Shown here: positions 1 through 10,000 of the stretch, piece after piece
Layout: each line of letters opens with the position of its first letter
How positions within the stretch are numbered: the stretch's first letter is position 1
Source of the DNA: Mesorhizobium sp. M2E.F.Ca.ET.219.01.1.1
GTDB lineage: Bacteria; Pseudomonadota; Alphaproteobacteria; Rhizobiales; Rhizobiaceae
Reading direction: 5' to 3'
NCBI RefSeq assembly: GCF_004016445.2
Contig: NZ_SADT02000007.1
Location: 1 to 64,000, forward strand
DNA: 64,000 bases
Translations under genes and position numbers: made by a program
Notes under the pieces: generated by a model
Database searches by the model: none
What the model was told of the DNA's origin: nothing
The model's input: only the letters and a program-made list of their open reading frames with translations

Positions 1-228
1 GCCGCAGAGTTGCCGGTCTGGCTGCACAGATACAATTGGCACCGTCCCCACGGGAGCCTAAAGTCCAAAACACCTATCAGTCGCCTCGCTCTAACCGAGG
101 ACAACCTGTTGAGGCTCCACAGCTAGCTGGCGGCCAGAAGGTATTGGTCGGCGTCGCTCCGGCTCGGCTCGGGCCACTGCTTTACTTGTCATAGCTCTGC
201 TCCGAGGTGGCGTGCTTTTGATCTACCG
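1..228. other. Left-edge stretch without a recognisable gene
   Basis: No convincing coding frame, RNA gene or repeat boundary was found between the window start and the stop codon of the TetR gene. It may be the end of a gene or element lying outside the window, but nothing in the sequence supports a specific call. Confidence 0.4.
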
Positions 229-864
229 TTATGTGCGTTTTGGCCCGCGGATTGCCTCGAGAAACCCAGCCACCATCGGCGTTGTATTTTCAGTCAGCCC
301 AGACTGTCCGGGAGCGCGGAGCCAATCGAGAACCGATCCATTGACCAAAAGCAGGAGTGCTCGCCCGGCCAATTCTGGTGAGAGGGCAGGCGCGAGTCGG
401 CCGCGCGCGGCGGCCAGTCCGATAACGGACTCGAACAATTTCTGGAGCGCCAAGTCCGCTTCGCGCTGACGCGTAACCACCGGCAGCATGTCCTCGGAAT
501 ATTCGCAACGCAGCCAGAGTATTGAAAGGATGCGCGAACGTTCCGGATGGGTTTCGAACGCCTGCAGTCCCTCCCGGATTGCGTCCGCCAACTCGCGCAG
601 TGGATCAAGGTCAGGCTGAGCGGCGAGGCGAGCCGTAAGCCGGTCGCCAAACGCCTCATTCGGCATATTGGCCCGGCGCTCCAGCGCAGCGAATATCTCC
701 TGCTTGTCCCGGAAATGCCAGTAGACGGCCCCGCGCGTTACGCCTGCGGCATTTGCGATCTGTTCCAGGGTAGCACGGGACACACCGCGCGCGAGGAAGA
801 CGTCGATGGCCGCGGCCAAGACGGCCTCGCGTGTCTGTTCGGCCTCGGCCTTGGTGCGTCTCAT
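229..864 (-). CDS. TetR/AcrR-family repressor of the adjacent RND efflux operon
   Basis: A 211-residue TetR-family regulator. The N-terminal helix-turn-helix lies at about residues 10-55 and includes TLEQIANAAGVTRGAVYWHF, the hallmark of AcrR/TtgR-type repressors; the remaining helical part is the variable ligand-binding and dimer domain. The ATG at 864 is chosen over an in-frame ATG at 900 because it follows an AGGAAGGA ribosome-binding site at good spacing and gives the usual short N-terminus (MRRTKAEAEQ). It is divergent from the membrane-fusion and RND pump genes, and the gap carries TetR-like palindromic sequence, so local autoregulation and repression of the pump is the likely role. The inducer is not predictable from sequence. 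Family call is firm; target is inferred from context. Confidence 0.9.
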   Translation of the reverse strand: MRRTKAEAEQTREAVLAAAIDVFLARGVSRATLEQIANAAGVTRGAVYWHFRDKQEIFAALERRANMPNEAFGDRLTARLAAQPDLDPLRELADAIREGLQAFETHPERSRILSILWLRCEYSEDMLPVVTRQREADLALQKLFESVIGLAAARGRLAPALSPELAGRALLLLVNGSVLDWLRAPGQSGLTENTTPMVAGFLEAIRGPKRT

Positions 865-891
865 GTGAAGTCCTTCCTCTGCGTCAATTTT

Positions 892-941
892 TACATACAT
901 CCACGACTTTCCCTATTTACATACATGCAAGAATGTATATA
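892..941. promoter_or_regulatory. Probable TetR operator region: one inverted repeat plus an extra half site
   Basis: The sequence TACATACAT occurs at 892-900 and again at 918-926. The second copy is followed after six bases by ATGTATATA (933-941), giving a nearly perfect inverted repeat at 918-941. TACATACAT-type arms are typical of operators bound by AcrR/TtgR-like repressors. The site lies between the divergent start codons at 864 and 1009, so one bound repressor could control both directions. Seen directly; function inferred. Confidence 0.7.
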
Positions 942-1008
942 AGCAAGCCCGAAATTGCCGAGGCCGGCGACGAATTTCATCGCACTGGCCACAACAGAGG
1001 GTCTGTCA

Positions 1009-2082
1009 ATGAAGTCCGCATCCACGATTGCCTGCCTGGGATTAGCCGTCTTTGCGTGCGTTGGTGCGTCCGCGCCACCCCCACCACCGGAGGTCCGCCC
1101 TGTGCGGACCGTGGTCGCCTCGGCCAGCACGGAAGGGGAGCCCGTGTCGCTAACGGGCCACGTCCGCGCACGCACCGAGGAGAACCTTGCCTTCCGCATT
1201 GACGGCCGGATGATTAGCCGCAAGGCCAGTGTGGGGCAGGTGGTCCAGCTGGGCGACGTCGTCGCGGAAATCGATCCGCAGCCCCAGCAGGATGGCCTGC
1301 ATGCCGCGCAGGCGCAGAACGAAGCAGCGCAAGCGGCCGTCCACGAAGCCTCAAACACCCTGCAGCGTCAGAAGGCTCTGCTCGGGCAGGGTTGGACCAC
1401 CCGGGCCCAGTTCGATGCCGCCGAAAGGGCATATCTGAGCGCGAAAGCCGAGGTGGATTCCACGGCGGCCGTATTGCACACGGCTCAGGACCAGTTCAGC
1501 TACACCAAGCTGGTCGCCGACTCGTCCGGCGCCGTGATCGGCACCGGCGCTGAGGCCGGGGAGGTTGTCAAAGCTGGCCAGACGATTGTCACTGTCGCGC
1601 ACGGTGACGGTGCCGACGCCGTCTTCGACGTGCCGGCGAGCCTCATGCGCCAGGTGGCCCCTGACGCGCCGATCGACGTCGCGCTGACGGATGATCCGTC
1701 GGTGCGCGCCGTTGGCCAGGTCCGGGAGGTGGCGCCACAGGCCGATCCCGTCACCCGCAGCTATCGGGTTAAAGTTGGGCTCAGCGCCTGGCCGAAGGCG
1801 ATGCGCCTTGGCGCAACAGTAACCGGTCAGACGCATATGCAGGTAGCGAGCGGCATAGAGCTGCCAGCAACCGCCTTAACGACGGCAGAGGACCGGCCGG
1901 CGGTCTGGATCGTCGACGGCAAAACGCAGCAAGTCTCGCTTCGAACCGTCGATCTGCTTCGACAGGATTCTTCCCATATTGTGGTTTCGCGAGGCGTCGA
2001 GAGCGGCGAAATCGTGGTGACGGCCGGCGTGCATGCGCTGCGCCCCGGCCAGAACGTCCGGCTGCTGGGAGCTTCCCAATGA
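1009..2082 (+). CDS. RND efflux periplasmic adaptor (membrane fusion protein, AcrA/HlyD type)
   Basis: A 357-residue membrane fusion subunit that should link an inner-membrane RND pump to an outer-membrane channel. The N-terminus is a signal sequence with a cysteine in a lipobox-like setting (LAVFAC), so it may be a lipoprotein. Barrel-sandwich/lipoyl-like sequence follows (RIDGRMISRKASVGQVVQLG), then an alanine- and glutamine-rich hairpin at about residues 90-165, then beta-barrel and membrane-proximal segments ending in ALRPGQNVRLLG. The start at 1009 is preferred to an in-frame upstream codon at 955 because the signal peptide begins here. The stop overlaps the pump start in an ATGA, showing translational coupling. 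No outer-membrane factor gene is visible nearby. Confidence 0.9.
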   Translation: MKSASTIACLGLAVFACVGASAPPPPPEVRPVRTVVASASTEGEPVSLTGHVRARTEENLAFRIDGRMISRKASVGQVVQLGDVVAEIDPQPQQDGLHAAQAQNEAAQAAVHEASNTLQRQKALLGQGWTTRAQFDAAERAYLSAKAEVDSTAAVLHTAQDQFSYTKLVADSSGAVIGTGAEAGEVVKAGQTIVTVAHGDGADAVFDVPASLMRQVAPDAPIDVALTDDPSVRAVGQVREVAPQADPVTRSYRVKVGLSAWPKAMRLGATVTGQTHMQVASGIELPATALTTAEDRPAVWIVDGKTQQVSLRTVDLLRQDSSHIVVSRGVESGEIVVTAGVHALRPGQNVRLLGASQ

Positions 2083-5000
2083 GCCGCTTCAATCTCTCCG
2101 CTTGGGCGCTCGCGCATCGCTCGGTCGTCTACTATCTAATGCTCGCTGTCCTGGTCCTTGGCATTGGAGCCTACCTGCAGCTCGGTCGCAACGAGGATCC
2201 TACCTTCACCATCAAGACCATGGTGGTGCAGGCGAGATGGCCTGGCGCCACGCTCGACGACACGCTGCACCAGGTAACCGAGCGCCTGGAGCGCAAACTT
2301 CAGGAAACACCTCATCTGGACTACCTGAAGAGCTACACCAAGGCCGGCGAGTCCACCGTCTTCGTATATCTGAAGGGATCGACGGCACCGAAGACGGTGG
2401 CGGATACCTGGTATCAGGTGCGCAAGAAAATCGAAGACATCAGGCTGACCTTGCCGCTGGGCGTGATCGGCCCGGTTGCCGATGATGAGTTCGGCGACAC
2501 CTACGGCATCATCTATGGCTTTACCGCCGATGGGTACACCAACCGCGAGCTACGAGATTACGTGGAAAGCATTCGTTCTCGGCTCTTGCAGGTGCCCGAC
2601 GTCGCCAAGGTGAATTTGATCGGAGCCCAGCCTGAGCGCATCTACATCGAGTTCTCACCTCAAAAGCTCGCGGGATACGGCCTTACCGCGGAAGCTCTGA
2701 CAACAGCGCTGCAGGCCCAAAACGTCGTGGTTCCCTCGGGTGAGATCGTCACCGATCAGGAAGGCATCAAACTGCAGGTAAGCGGCGCGCTGAAATCCGA
2801 GAAGGATATCCTCGCCGTCAACTTTGCAGTGGGCGATCGCATCATTCGCCTTGCCGACATCGCTCAAGTGCGCCGCGAGGATGCCAACCCGCCAGATCCA
2901 ATCTTTCGCATCAACGGCAAGCCGGGCCTCGGCCTTGGGATCTCCATGCGCGACGGCGGCGACGTCCTGGCGCTCGGTCGCAACGTCGAAGAAACGATAA
3001 AGGAACTCAGGAAGGACTTGCCGGTCGGCATCGAGCCCACAATGATCGCCAACCAGCCGGAGACGGTCAGTCATGCAATCGGCGACTTCATGGAAGCGCT
3101 GTGGGAAGCGATCGCCATCGTCCTTGTCGTGAGTATTTTGAGCCTCGGCTTCCGCGCCGGGTCCGTTGTCGCGATCTCAATTCCGCTGGTTCTTGCGATC
3201 GTGTTCGCGGCAATGCTGGCCTTGGGCATCGACCTTCAGCGTATCTCGCTTGGCGCCCTCATCATCGCTCTCGGGCTGTTGGTGGACGATGCCATGATCA
3301 CCATCGAGACCATGGTGAGCCGTCTCGAACGTGGCGACGACAAGCCGACCGCGGCCGTCTTCGCCTACGCTTCGACTGCCATGCCGCGGCTTGCCGGGAC
3401 GCTGGTCACGGTCGCCGGCTTTGTGCCAGTTGGTTTTGCGCGCAGCGACGCAGGTGAATACACGTTCTCGCTCTTTGCCGTGGTGGCGCTGTCTCTAATC
3501 GCTTCCTGGGTGGTGTCGGGTCTCTTTGCTCCGGTGGTGGGCGTTGCGCTCCTTGGAAAGCCCAAACATGCGCATAGTGAAACGCTAAGCGCCCCGATGC
3601 GCCTGTTCAAGCGTGCTCTGCTGGCTGCAATGCGAGCCAAATGGATCACCATCCTTGTTACGGCGGTTCTCTTCGCTGCAGCCCTGGCCGGGACCCGTCT
3701 TATCCCGGAGCAGTTCTTTCCCTCCTCCGATCGGCCTGAGTTGTTGGTGGATCTGAAGCTGCAGGATAATGCCTCGATCCTTGCGACCAACGAGGTCGTG
3801 CAACAGTTCGACGAGATCGTGGCCGCCGATCCTGACGTCGAGCATTTCTCGACCTACGTAGGGCAGGGTGCCATACGCTTTTATCTGCCGCTCGATGTAG
3901 CCCTGCCGAATCCCTTCTTCGCCCAGTCGGTCATAGTCACCAAAGGGCTCAAGGAACGCGAGCAGGTTCGCGCGCGTCTGGAGAAGGCTTTGGCGACGCG
4001 GTTCCCGCAGGTCGTCGCGCGGGTAAATCCGCTGGAGCTTGGCCCCCCCGTTGGCTGGCCGGTGAAATACCGAGTGGACGGACCGGATCCCGCAAAGGTT
4101 CGCTCGATTGCCCTGCAGGTTGCCGATGCCGTGGGCAAGACGGCGGGCGTGCGCAACGTCAACTTTGACTGGGTCGAGCCATCACGGGTTATGCGTGTCA
4201 AGGTCGACCAGGACCAGGCGAGACAGCTCGGCCTTAGCTCCGCCGTGGTGGCGACCGCGCTCAATGCCATTGTCTCCGGCACGACGATGACGCAGGTTCG
4301 CGACGATATTTACCTGGTCGACGTGGTCGCGCGATCAGAGCAGACAGAGCGGACCTCTCTTGAATCGCTTCGCTCGTTGCAGATCCCGCTCCCGGGCGGG
4401 CGGGTGGTTCCGCTGAGGCAGATCGCCACCTTCGACTATTCCCAGGAATACCCAATCGTCTGGCGGCGCGATCGCGTTCCGACCCTGACCGTGCAGGCCG
4501 ACGTGGTGCCGGGTGTGCTGCCGGCAACGGCCGTCAAGGCCTTTGAGCCGCAACTCGCCAATCTCGTGGCGGCACTGCCGAGCGGCTATCACATCGCGAC
4601 TGGCGGCTCGGTGGAGGAGAGTGGCAAAGCCCAAGCTTCGGTTATGGCTGTGCTGCCGGCGATGGGCCTTCTTGTGCTGACGATCCTGATGTTCCAACTG
4701 CAGAGCTTCCAGCGTATGTTCCTGGTCTTGAGTGTCGCTCCGCTCGGCATTATCGGCGTTGTGGCGGCCCTGCTCCTTGCACAAGCTCCGCTGGGCTTCG
4801 TCGCGATCTTAGGCGTGCTGGCGCTGACTGGCATGATCGCGCGCAATTCGGTCATCCTGATCGATCAGATCGAGACCGAAAGGAAGACGGGCGCACACCC
4901 ATGGGACGCAGTCGTCACAGCCGCGATCCACCGGACACGTCCGATCCTGCTCACGGCAGCCGCCGCGACACTTGGCATGGTGCCAATCGCGCCGACCGTC

Positions 5001-5171
5001 TTCTGGGGGCCAATGGCCTTCGCCATCATCGGTGGACTCGCCGTCGCGACGGTTCTTACCCTGATCTTCCTGCCGGCGCTCTATGTCGCATGGTTCCGGA
5101 TCAGTGAACCGCATCAGGCCGATTCCGCCATGGAGCCCGCGGAGATGGGCATTCTTGCGCTGCAAGTTTGA
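2079..5171 (+). CDS. RND multidrug efflux pump, inner-membrane transporter
   Basis: A 1030-residue AcrB-like resistance-nodulation-division transporter, full length for the family. It starts with the typical amphipathic segment and first membrane helix (LAHRSVVYYLMLAVLVLGIG), followed by a large periplasmic loop, helices TM2-6 that include GLLVDDAMITIETM with the paired aspartates used for proton relay, a second periplasmic loop and TM7-12. It overlaps the adaptor gene by 4 bp and is divergent from a TetR repressor. It probably exports hydrophobic compounds using the proton gradient, recruiting a tripartite outer-membrane partner encoded elsewhere. Substrate cannot be told from sequence; the GRNEDP motif near the N-terminus is common in a rhizobial/pseudomonad subgroup without assigned substrate. 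Confidence 0.93.
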   Translation: MSRFNLSAWALAHRSVVYYLMLAVLVLGIGAYLQLGRNEDPTFTIKTMVVQARWPGATLDDTLHQVTERLERKLQETPHLDYLKSYTKAGESTVFVYLKGSTAPKTVADTWYQVRKKIEDIRLTLPLGVIGPVADDEFGDTYGIIYGFTADGYTNRELRDYVESIRSRLLQVPDVAKVNLIGAQPERIYIEFSPQKLAGYGLTAEALTTALQAQNVVVPSGEIVTDQEGIKLQVSGALKSEKDILAVNFAVGDRIIRLADIAQVRREDANPPDPIFRINGKPGLGLGISMRDGGDVLALGRNVEETIKELRKDLPVGIEPTMIANQPETVSHAIGDFMEALWEAIAIVLVVSILSLGFRAGSVVAISIPLVLAIVFAAMLALGIDLQRISLGALIIALGLLVDDAMITIETMVSRLERGDDKPTAAVFAYASTAMPRLAGTLVTVAGFVPVGFARSDAGEYTFSLFAVVALSLIASWVVSGLFAPVVGVALLGKPKHAHSETLSAPMRLFKRALLAAMRAKWITILVTAVLFAAALAGTRLIPEQFFPSSDRPELLVDLKLQDNASILATNEVVQQFDEIVAADPDVEHFSTYVGQGAIRFYLPLDVALPNPFFAQSVIVTKGLKEREQVRARLEKALATRFPQVVARVNPLELGPPVGWPVKYRVDGPDPAKVRSIALQVADAVGKTAGVRNVNFDWVEPSRVMRVKVDQDQARQLGLSSAVVATALNAIVSGTTMTQVRDDIYLVDVVARSEQTERTSLESLRSLQIPLPGGRVVPLRQIATFDYSQEYPIVWRRDRVPTLTVQADVVPGVLPATAVKAFEPQLANLVAALPSGYHIATGGSVEESGKAQASVMAVLPAMGLLVLTILMFQLQSFQRMFLVLSVAPLGIIGVVAALLLAQAPLGFVAILGVLALTGMIARNSVILIDQIETERKTGAHPWDAVVTAAIHRTRPILLTAAAATLGMVPIAPTVFWGPMAFAIIGGLAVATVLTLIFLPALYVAWFRISEPHQADSAMEPAEMGILALQV

Positions 5172-5177
5172 TTCATT

Positions 5178-5207
5178 GGCGAGCCGTGGACTGAACCATG
5201 GCTCGCC
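5178..5207 (+). terminator. Stem-loop after the efflux operon
   Basis: A 12-bp stem (GGCGAGCCGTGG against CCATGGCTCGCC, one mismatch) with a six-base loop begins seven bases after the pump stop codon. There is no T tract behind it, so it may be a weak intrinsic terminator or an mRNA 3' end stabiliser. Confidence 0.5.
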
Positions 5208-5423
5208 TCATAGCACCTCAGGAGTGGCTTGCCCCAGCTACAGGCCGGAGCCCCATCGTGTGGGCGGCCGGCCCGCTCCACGACGCCCAGGCTTGCGGTC
5301 GCGCTTCACAAAGCCATTGCCCACGCTACCGCGGCGTTCCGAACATATGGTGTTTCTGGCCGGTGCGCCGCGGAGCATGCTGGCTACGCTTGAGCTCCCG
5401 AGCTTCCTGCTTCTCGGCAACCG

Positions 5424-5629
5424 TCAGTAGCGGCAGGAGGTATTATCGACGAGGTCCTCGCCAGGCGCAGCAGTCAGCTCGGGCGCGCTCGCAAGCATTT
5501 CACGGGACCGCTCTATGAGCCGGCGGTTCTGCTCGATGAGCTCCTGAGTTTCCTTAATGCGGCTGAGGTTTGCCGCTCCCTCTCATCGAGGTACTTAACG
5601 AGCTTTTCGGAGTGGCTGATCTGTCGCAC
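5424..5629 (-). pseudogene. Small hypothetical protein gene with a frameshift
   Basis: Two overlapping reverse-strand frames read like one small charged helical protein. The first begins at a GTG at 5629 behind a GAGGCGG site and gives VRQISHSEKLVKYLDERER; the second, shifted frame gives NLSRIKETQELIEQNRRLIE and runs to a stop at 5424, ending DLVDNTSCRY. The shift falls near 5565-5575. The total span of 206 bases is not a multiple of three, as expected for a single indel. I do not recognise the family; the helix-rich, Glu/Arg-rich make-up suggests a short coiled coil. It could also be chance open sequence, but both halves have coherent codon use. Confidence 0.4.
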
Positions 5630-6164
5630 GACGATGCCGCCTCAAATAAGCAACGGGACGCCTAGAAACCCGCGAGGCGGGAAACTGTTCCCTCGCATGG
5701 CGAACGATGATCGCGGCCAAGCGCAATGACACTGGCCATCGAACTGGCGGCCGACGTATACTGTTGGGGAATGGGTATTTGAAAACGTCGGCCGCCGGCA
5801 CTTGGGCGGGGCGCGCCACTAGAGGCGCATACTCAGATTCAGGCGTGATTGGATCGCCTTCAATCAGGTTGCCCATTTATGGTGAACAAGCGGTTACTTT
5901 CCACAGGCTTGTGAGCAAGGGCCGGGTCGAACGATCGAACCTCATCTCAGCCCACAAATTCTCTCGGCGACCACAACATAACTGTTGTCTGTCAATAGCC
6001 TGCAAAGCAGTTCGGCGAAGTCGATTCAAGAAGCTCGGCCACGCACTCGCCGACCGCCTTTCTCTGTTACGGAATGGAGGCTTTGCGCCTCGTTCCCGGA
6101 AAGACGTCAGCCGGCGGCCTTGGGGTAATCTGATGGAGACTGACCGGCGGCACCAAGGTCAGTC
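5630..6164. other. Intergenic stretch, no supported gene
   Basis: Open frames exist on both strands here but none has a ribosome-binding site, plausible composition or a recognisable domain. The stretch probably holds decayed sequence between the efflux operon and the next gene. Confidence 0.4.
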
Positions 6165-6551
6165 TCATCCCTTCCACATTGTTGAGCGAAGAAGAGCCTG
6201 CAGATGGTCTGGCAGGTCGAGTTCGCCGCGCGCCTCGATCTCCAATAGATATCGAGCCTTGCCCCAGCGACTGCCCTCCGTGATCGCAGGGTACGCGCAG
6301 ATGGCCAGCAACGCCTTTTCCTCTGCTTGGCTAGCTCTGTCGTGGTCGCGGCTGCTTCCGCCCATGTCGTGGACGGCCTTAATAAACTCCGCATATGCTG
6401 TCTTGTGCGCCTCAATCAATGCACGCAGTTCGATGGATGGCTCTTGGTCTCGGCTTGGCAGCTCTGCGGCGAGAGCCGCTGCCGTAACCGTCGACGCGAC
6501 AACAGCGCTGCTGGAGTGAAAGAGCAGGGCACGGCGATTGATCCTGGACGT
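6165..6551 (-). CDS. Hypothetical exported protein with probable ACG start
   Basis: About 128 residues. The N-terminus has a twin-arginine-like export signal (TSRINRRALLF followed by a small hydrophobic stretch ending ALAAEL). The mature part is helical and charged (SIELRALIEAHKTAYAEFIK) and resembles small hypothetical exported proteins common in Rhizobiales; no catalytic motif is visible. No ATG, GTG or TTG lies at the expected place. A strong AAGAGGAGA site is followed after six bases by ACG at 6551, exactly where the signal peptide should begin. In-frame ATG codons further upstream (up to 6656) would add residues that do not look coding. The gene may therefore use ACG or carry a start-codon mutation (ATG to ACG). 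Confidence 0.55.
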   Translation of the reverse strand, partial: TSRINRRALLFHSSSAVVASTVTAAALAAELPSRDQEPSIELRALIEAHKTAYAEFIKAVHDMGGSSRDHDRASQAEEKALLAICAYPAITEGSRWGKARYLLEIEARGELDLPDHLQALLRSTMWKG

Positions 6552-7042
6552 ATGAACTCTCCTCTTGAATTGTGGCAGGCATGACCGGGTGTCGCAAAAA
6601 CCAGCGCACAGTACCATGAAGGTTTGCGCAAACATGTCAGGATGCGTCGCCGTCACAGCGCACCGCTAACCTCACTGGGTGATGTTGGGCAGGCTATGCT
6701 GGTCGTCACAAAAGACGCTTGCTCTCTCGGCGACGAAAGCCGACCGCCAGCGTCCGGCCCATTCCAGACTACTAGTCTGATCGACATCGAACGAATGGCA
6801 GCTTCGCACCTCATTTCGGTCGTTGAGGTCGCCAACCGCCGCTTTCCAAAAGCAGACGTCAAAAATGAACGCTTTGGTGATCGTGGTCGGGCCCGACCGC
6901 TAATCCGACGGGCAAGCGAAACAGTGACTGTTAAGCGCCACGCCGTCCGGAGGCGGGGCCGATCCGCCCGGTCATCACTTAGGTAAGACGGTTGGAGTTT
7001 CGAGCAGCCGGCCCAAGGGGCGAAGTCTGACCGTTGTCGACG
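6552..7042. other. Intergenic stretch with a dispersed repeat copy
   Basis: No supported gene lies here. It contains repeat copy A at 6760-6834, listed separately. Weak open frames on both strands lack start signals. Confidence 0.4.
6760..6834 (+). repeat. Dispersed repeat, copy A (left flank of the regulator/DUF1194 module)
   Basis: About 75 bases align with 13045-13121 in the same orientation, with short gaps and, by eye, roughly three quarters identity. Shared blocks include CAGACTA, TGATCGA, ATCGA-CGAA, GGCAGCTT and CGGTCGTTGA. No open frame is conserved between the copies, so this looks like a non-coding repeat. Confidence 0.5.
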
Positions 7043-10000
7043 TTAGCCCGGACAGGTGCCCTTTGCAGGGTCTTCAGGAAGGAAGAAGCTTCGCCGCTCG
7101 CAAGGCGTTAGTTCGCGAGGGACGGTATGGAGGGCGAAGTCAATAAGCTCCTTGGGTGTCTGGAAGAGGCGAACGATGCTCACTCTTTGTTCGCCGGAAA
7201 TAATCGCGACGTGGTTGCCGTCGGCGCTGAGAGCTGCACGTGTAAAGCCCGGTCGAAAGGTTGCTTCGTCCTGGCTGCCAAGGACGGCAAGCTGGCGCCC
7301 CGATTGCGCCGCCCATAGCCGCACCGTTCGATCTTCGGTCGACGCGGTCACGACATACAAGCCATTGGGGCTGAACTCGGCGCTATCCAGCGCGCCGCTG
7401 TGGCCCCTAAGAACCTTTTCCAGATCGCCTGAGACGCTCCATATCCGGGCGGTTCCATCGCGCGAAGCGGTTAGCAACGACTGACTATCGGGACTGAAGG
7501 CGACCGCCGTGACCGCGCCGGTATGTCCCTCCAGCGTTCTGACGCTTATTCCCTCCGTGGTCGACCAAATTCGGGCCGTGTGGTCGAGTGAGCCCGTTGC
7601 GACCAGTTGACTGTTCGGGTTGAAGGCCGCTGCCGTGATGCGATCCCGATGCCCAACCAGAGCCCTGAGTTCGGCTGCGCTCGTCGTCAAGAGGCGTCCC
7701 ACATTGTCTTCCCTGGCCGAGAGGATCAGACGTCCGTCAGGGCTAAGAACGGCTTGGGGCAGATTGCTGCTTGTCGCGATGACGGCCAGCTCCGTGCCGG
7801 CCGTCGCGTCCCGCAGTTGGGCGGTGCCGTTGATCCATGCGCAAACAAGCGATTTGCCATCGCGACCAAACTGGATCTTGATCAGTCCGGCATCTGATCG
7901 GAACTGGGCGGTCTCGTGTCCCGTGGCCACATCAAAAATTCGGACCACGCCCTCAAGAGATGCTGTGGCGACGCGCTTCCCATCTGGGCTGAACGAGGCG
8001 CTTTGAATGATCTCATGCGTGTCGAGGCGGATTATCTCGCGCCCGCTCACGACATCCCACAGGTGCGCCGCGCTGTCGCCGCCGCCGGTAAGCAGGTGGA
8101 CGCTGTCGGGGCTGAAGACCGCGAAAGTCGGCCGATATTCATGTGAGAGCGCCGTCGTCAGGGCGCCGTCGACATCCCAAAGCCGAGCGGTGCCATCGTG
8201 TGAAGCAGTCAGTAGAATGTTGCTGTCGACCGGGCTGAATTCCAAATGCTCGACCAAGGCTTCATGACCGGCGATCGTCGTCACCAACGAGGCCCGTTCA
8301 GCGTCCCAGATGCGGATCGGCCCATTGATCGAGGTCGTCGCAAGGAAGCGGTCGTCATGGGAGAAGGCACCGTTCATCTCCACATCGCGTTCATCTGTGT
8401 CGATGTCAGGCTTCAACCCCGAAACCTCTTGGCCGAGCACCTCATCCAGCGTTCCCAACGTTCCATCCCAAATCCGGGCAGTGCCGTCGAGGGATACCGT
8501 GGCGATCCGTTGACCCCCGTGGCTGAAAATCACGCCGTTCAATTGCGTGTCGCTCTTGCTGCCGGCCAACTTTGCGATCTCCGTTCCTTTCGACACATCG
8601 AAAAGGCTGGAAGTGTCGCGATGTGAATGCCAGCCCCACGGGCCGGCCACCATCCGGCTTCCGTCCGGGCTGAACGCCAGGGTGTATGGCCAGGAGGTCA
8701 CTCGGATCGACTGCGTCAGTGCGCCGTCCGCGGTATTCCAGATAGACACAGAATGCTTGCCTGCCGTCGCGAAGCTGCGGCCGTCTGAACTGAAAGCAGC
8801 ACGCGTATATGCGTCGCTGCTTACACCTAGGACTTTCTTTCCGGTCTCAGCATCCCAGAGCGTCGCATTGCTGTTCTCCCCCGCCGTCAGCACCCGGGTG
8901 CCATCCGGGCTGAAGATTGCCGTCGGGTAATTGCCTACCGGCCGCAGGATGGAGAGCTGCTCTCCCGAGACGGCGTCCCAGAGACGTGCGGTGCCGTCCC
9001 TCGCGGCCGTCAGGATACGGCTTCCGTCGGGGCTGAATTCGGCCCTCTCCACGGCCCCATCATGACCCTTTAGAATTGCAGTTTCGGCACCGCTGGAGAC
9101 GTCCCAGACGGCTGCAGTTTTGTCGTAGGATGCGGTGACGACGCGATCGCCTGTAGGATTGAATGCCGCATGCGCCACACCGCCGCCAGGGCGGAGAATT
9201 TCGATCTGCCGGTGCGCCAGCAGAGCCTTGTAGAGAGCTGCCTCCGCTTCAAAGAGATATGGCCGCTCGGGTTGCTCTTTCGAGGGTAGGGCCTCAAGCG
9301 CCAACCGGATCGCAGCCTCTGTGTTGCCTGCCGCGGCGGATCGCTCCGAGAGGAACGAGAGCGAAAGGAACTGATTGCGTAGCGCCTGATCGCGTTGGCC
9401 TCTTGCTTCCTCCCGCGCTTTAAAGGCGACCAGTGCGCCTGCACCCGCCATAAGAGCGAGCATTATTGCCACGACAGCGGCGTACCGTGTCCGCCGGGCA
9501 AGCCGGTTTGCTGCGGCAGCCGCGAGGCTCCGGCGTTCGGCCTCGCGCTCCAGGCGCTCGCGTTTTGCCTCTTCGGCAGCCGCGACCAGCGCTAGCTCTG
9601 CCTGACGATCCTTCTCCTCCTTCTGCCGATGGGCACGCAAGGACTCCTCGATGTATTCAAGGACGGCAGCGTCGACCTCCTCCCGCCTTGAAAGCATCAA
9701 CTCTTCGCCCTCCGCCAGGCGTTTGCCGGAGGGAAGGAGAAGCTCTCGATTCCTGCTTTCCAGGTGCCATCGGTGGGTGTCGGCCCTCAGGCGTTCGCGC
9801 GTCGCGAGAAAGTTCCGGTTTGCATTCACAATGTCACTGGCGCGGGGCCAACGGCTCAAGAGTGCTTCATGTGCTAGACGAACGAAAACACGCCCCGCGG
9901 CGTCCTCGTCGCTGACGAGGAGCCGTGCGTCGATCAAGGCCCTGACGAGGGTTGATCGCGCGGGAGTGCTCGCAACTTCGGTATACTGGGCCGGACGTGC

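Noticed and set aside
1..228. Insertion sequence or transposase end
   Set aside because: No transposase-like translation and no terminal inverted repeat could be recognised.
5707..6519. Forward open frame of 270 codons
   Set aside because: Runs across the gap and opposite the hypothetical exported gene; no start signal and no domain-like composition.
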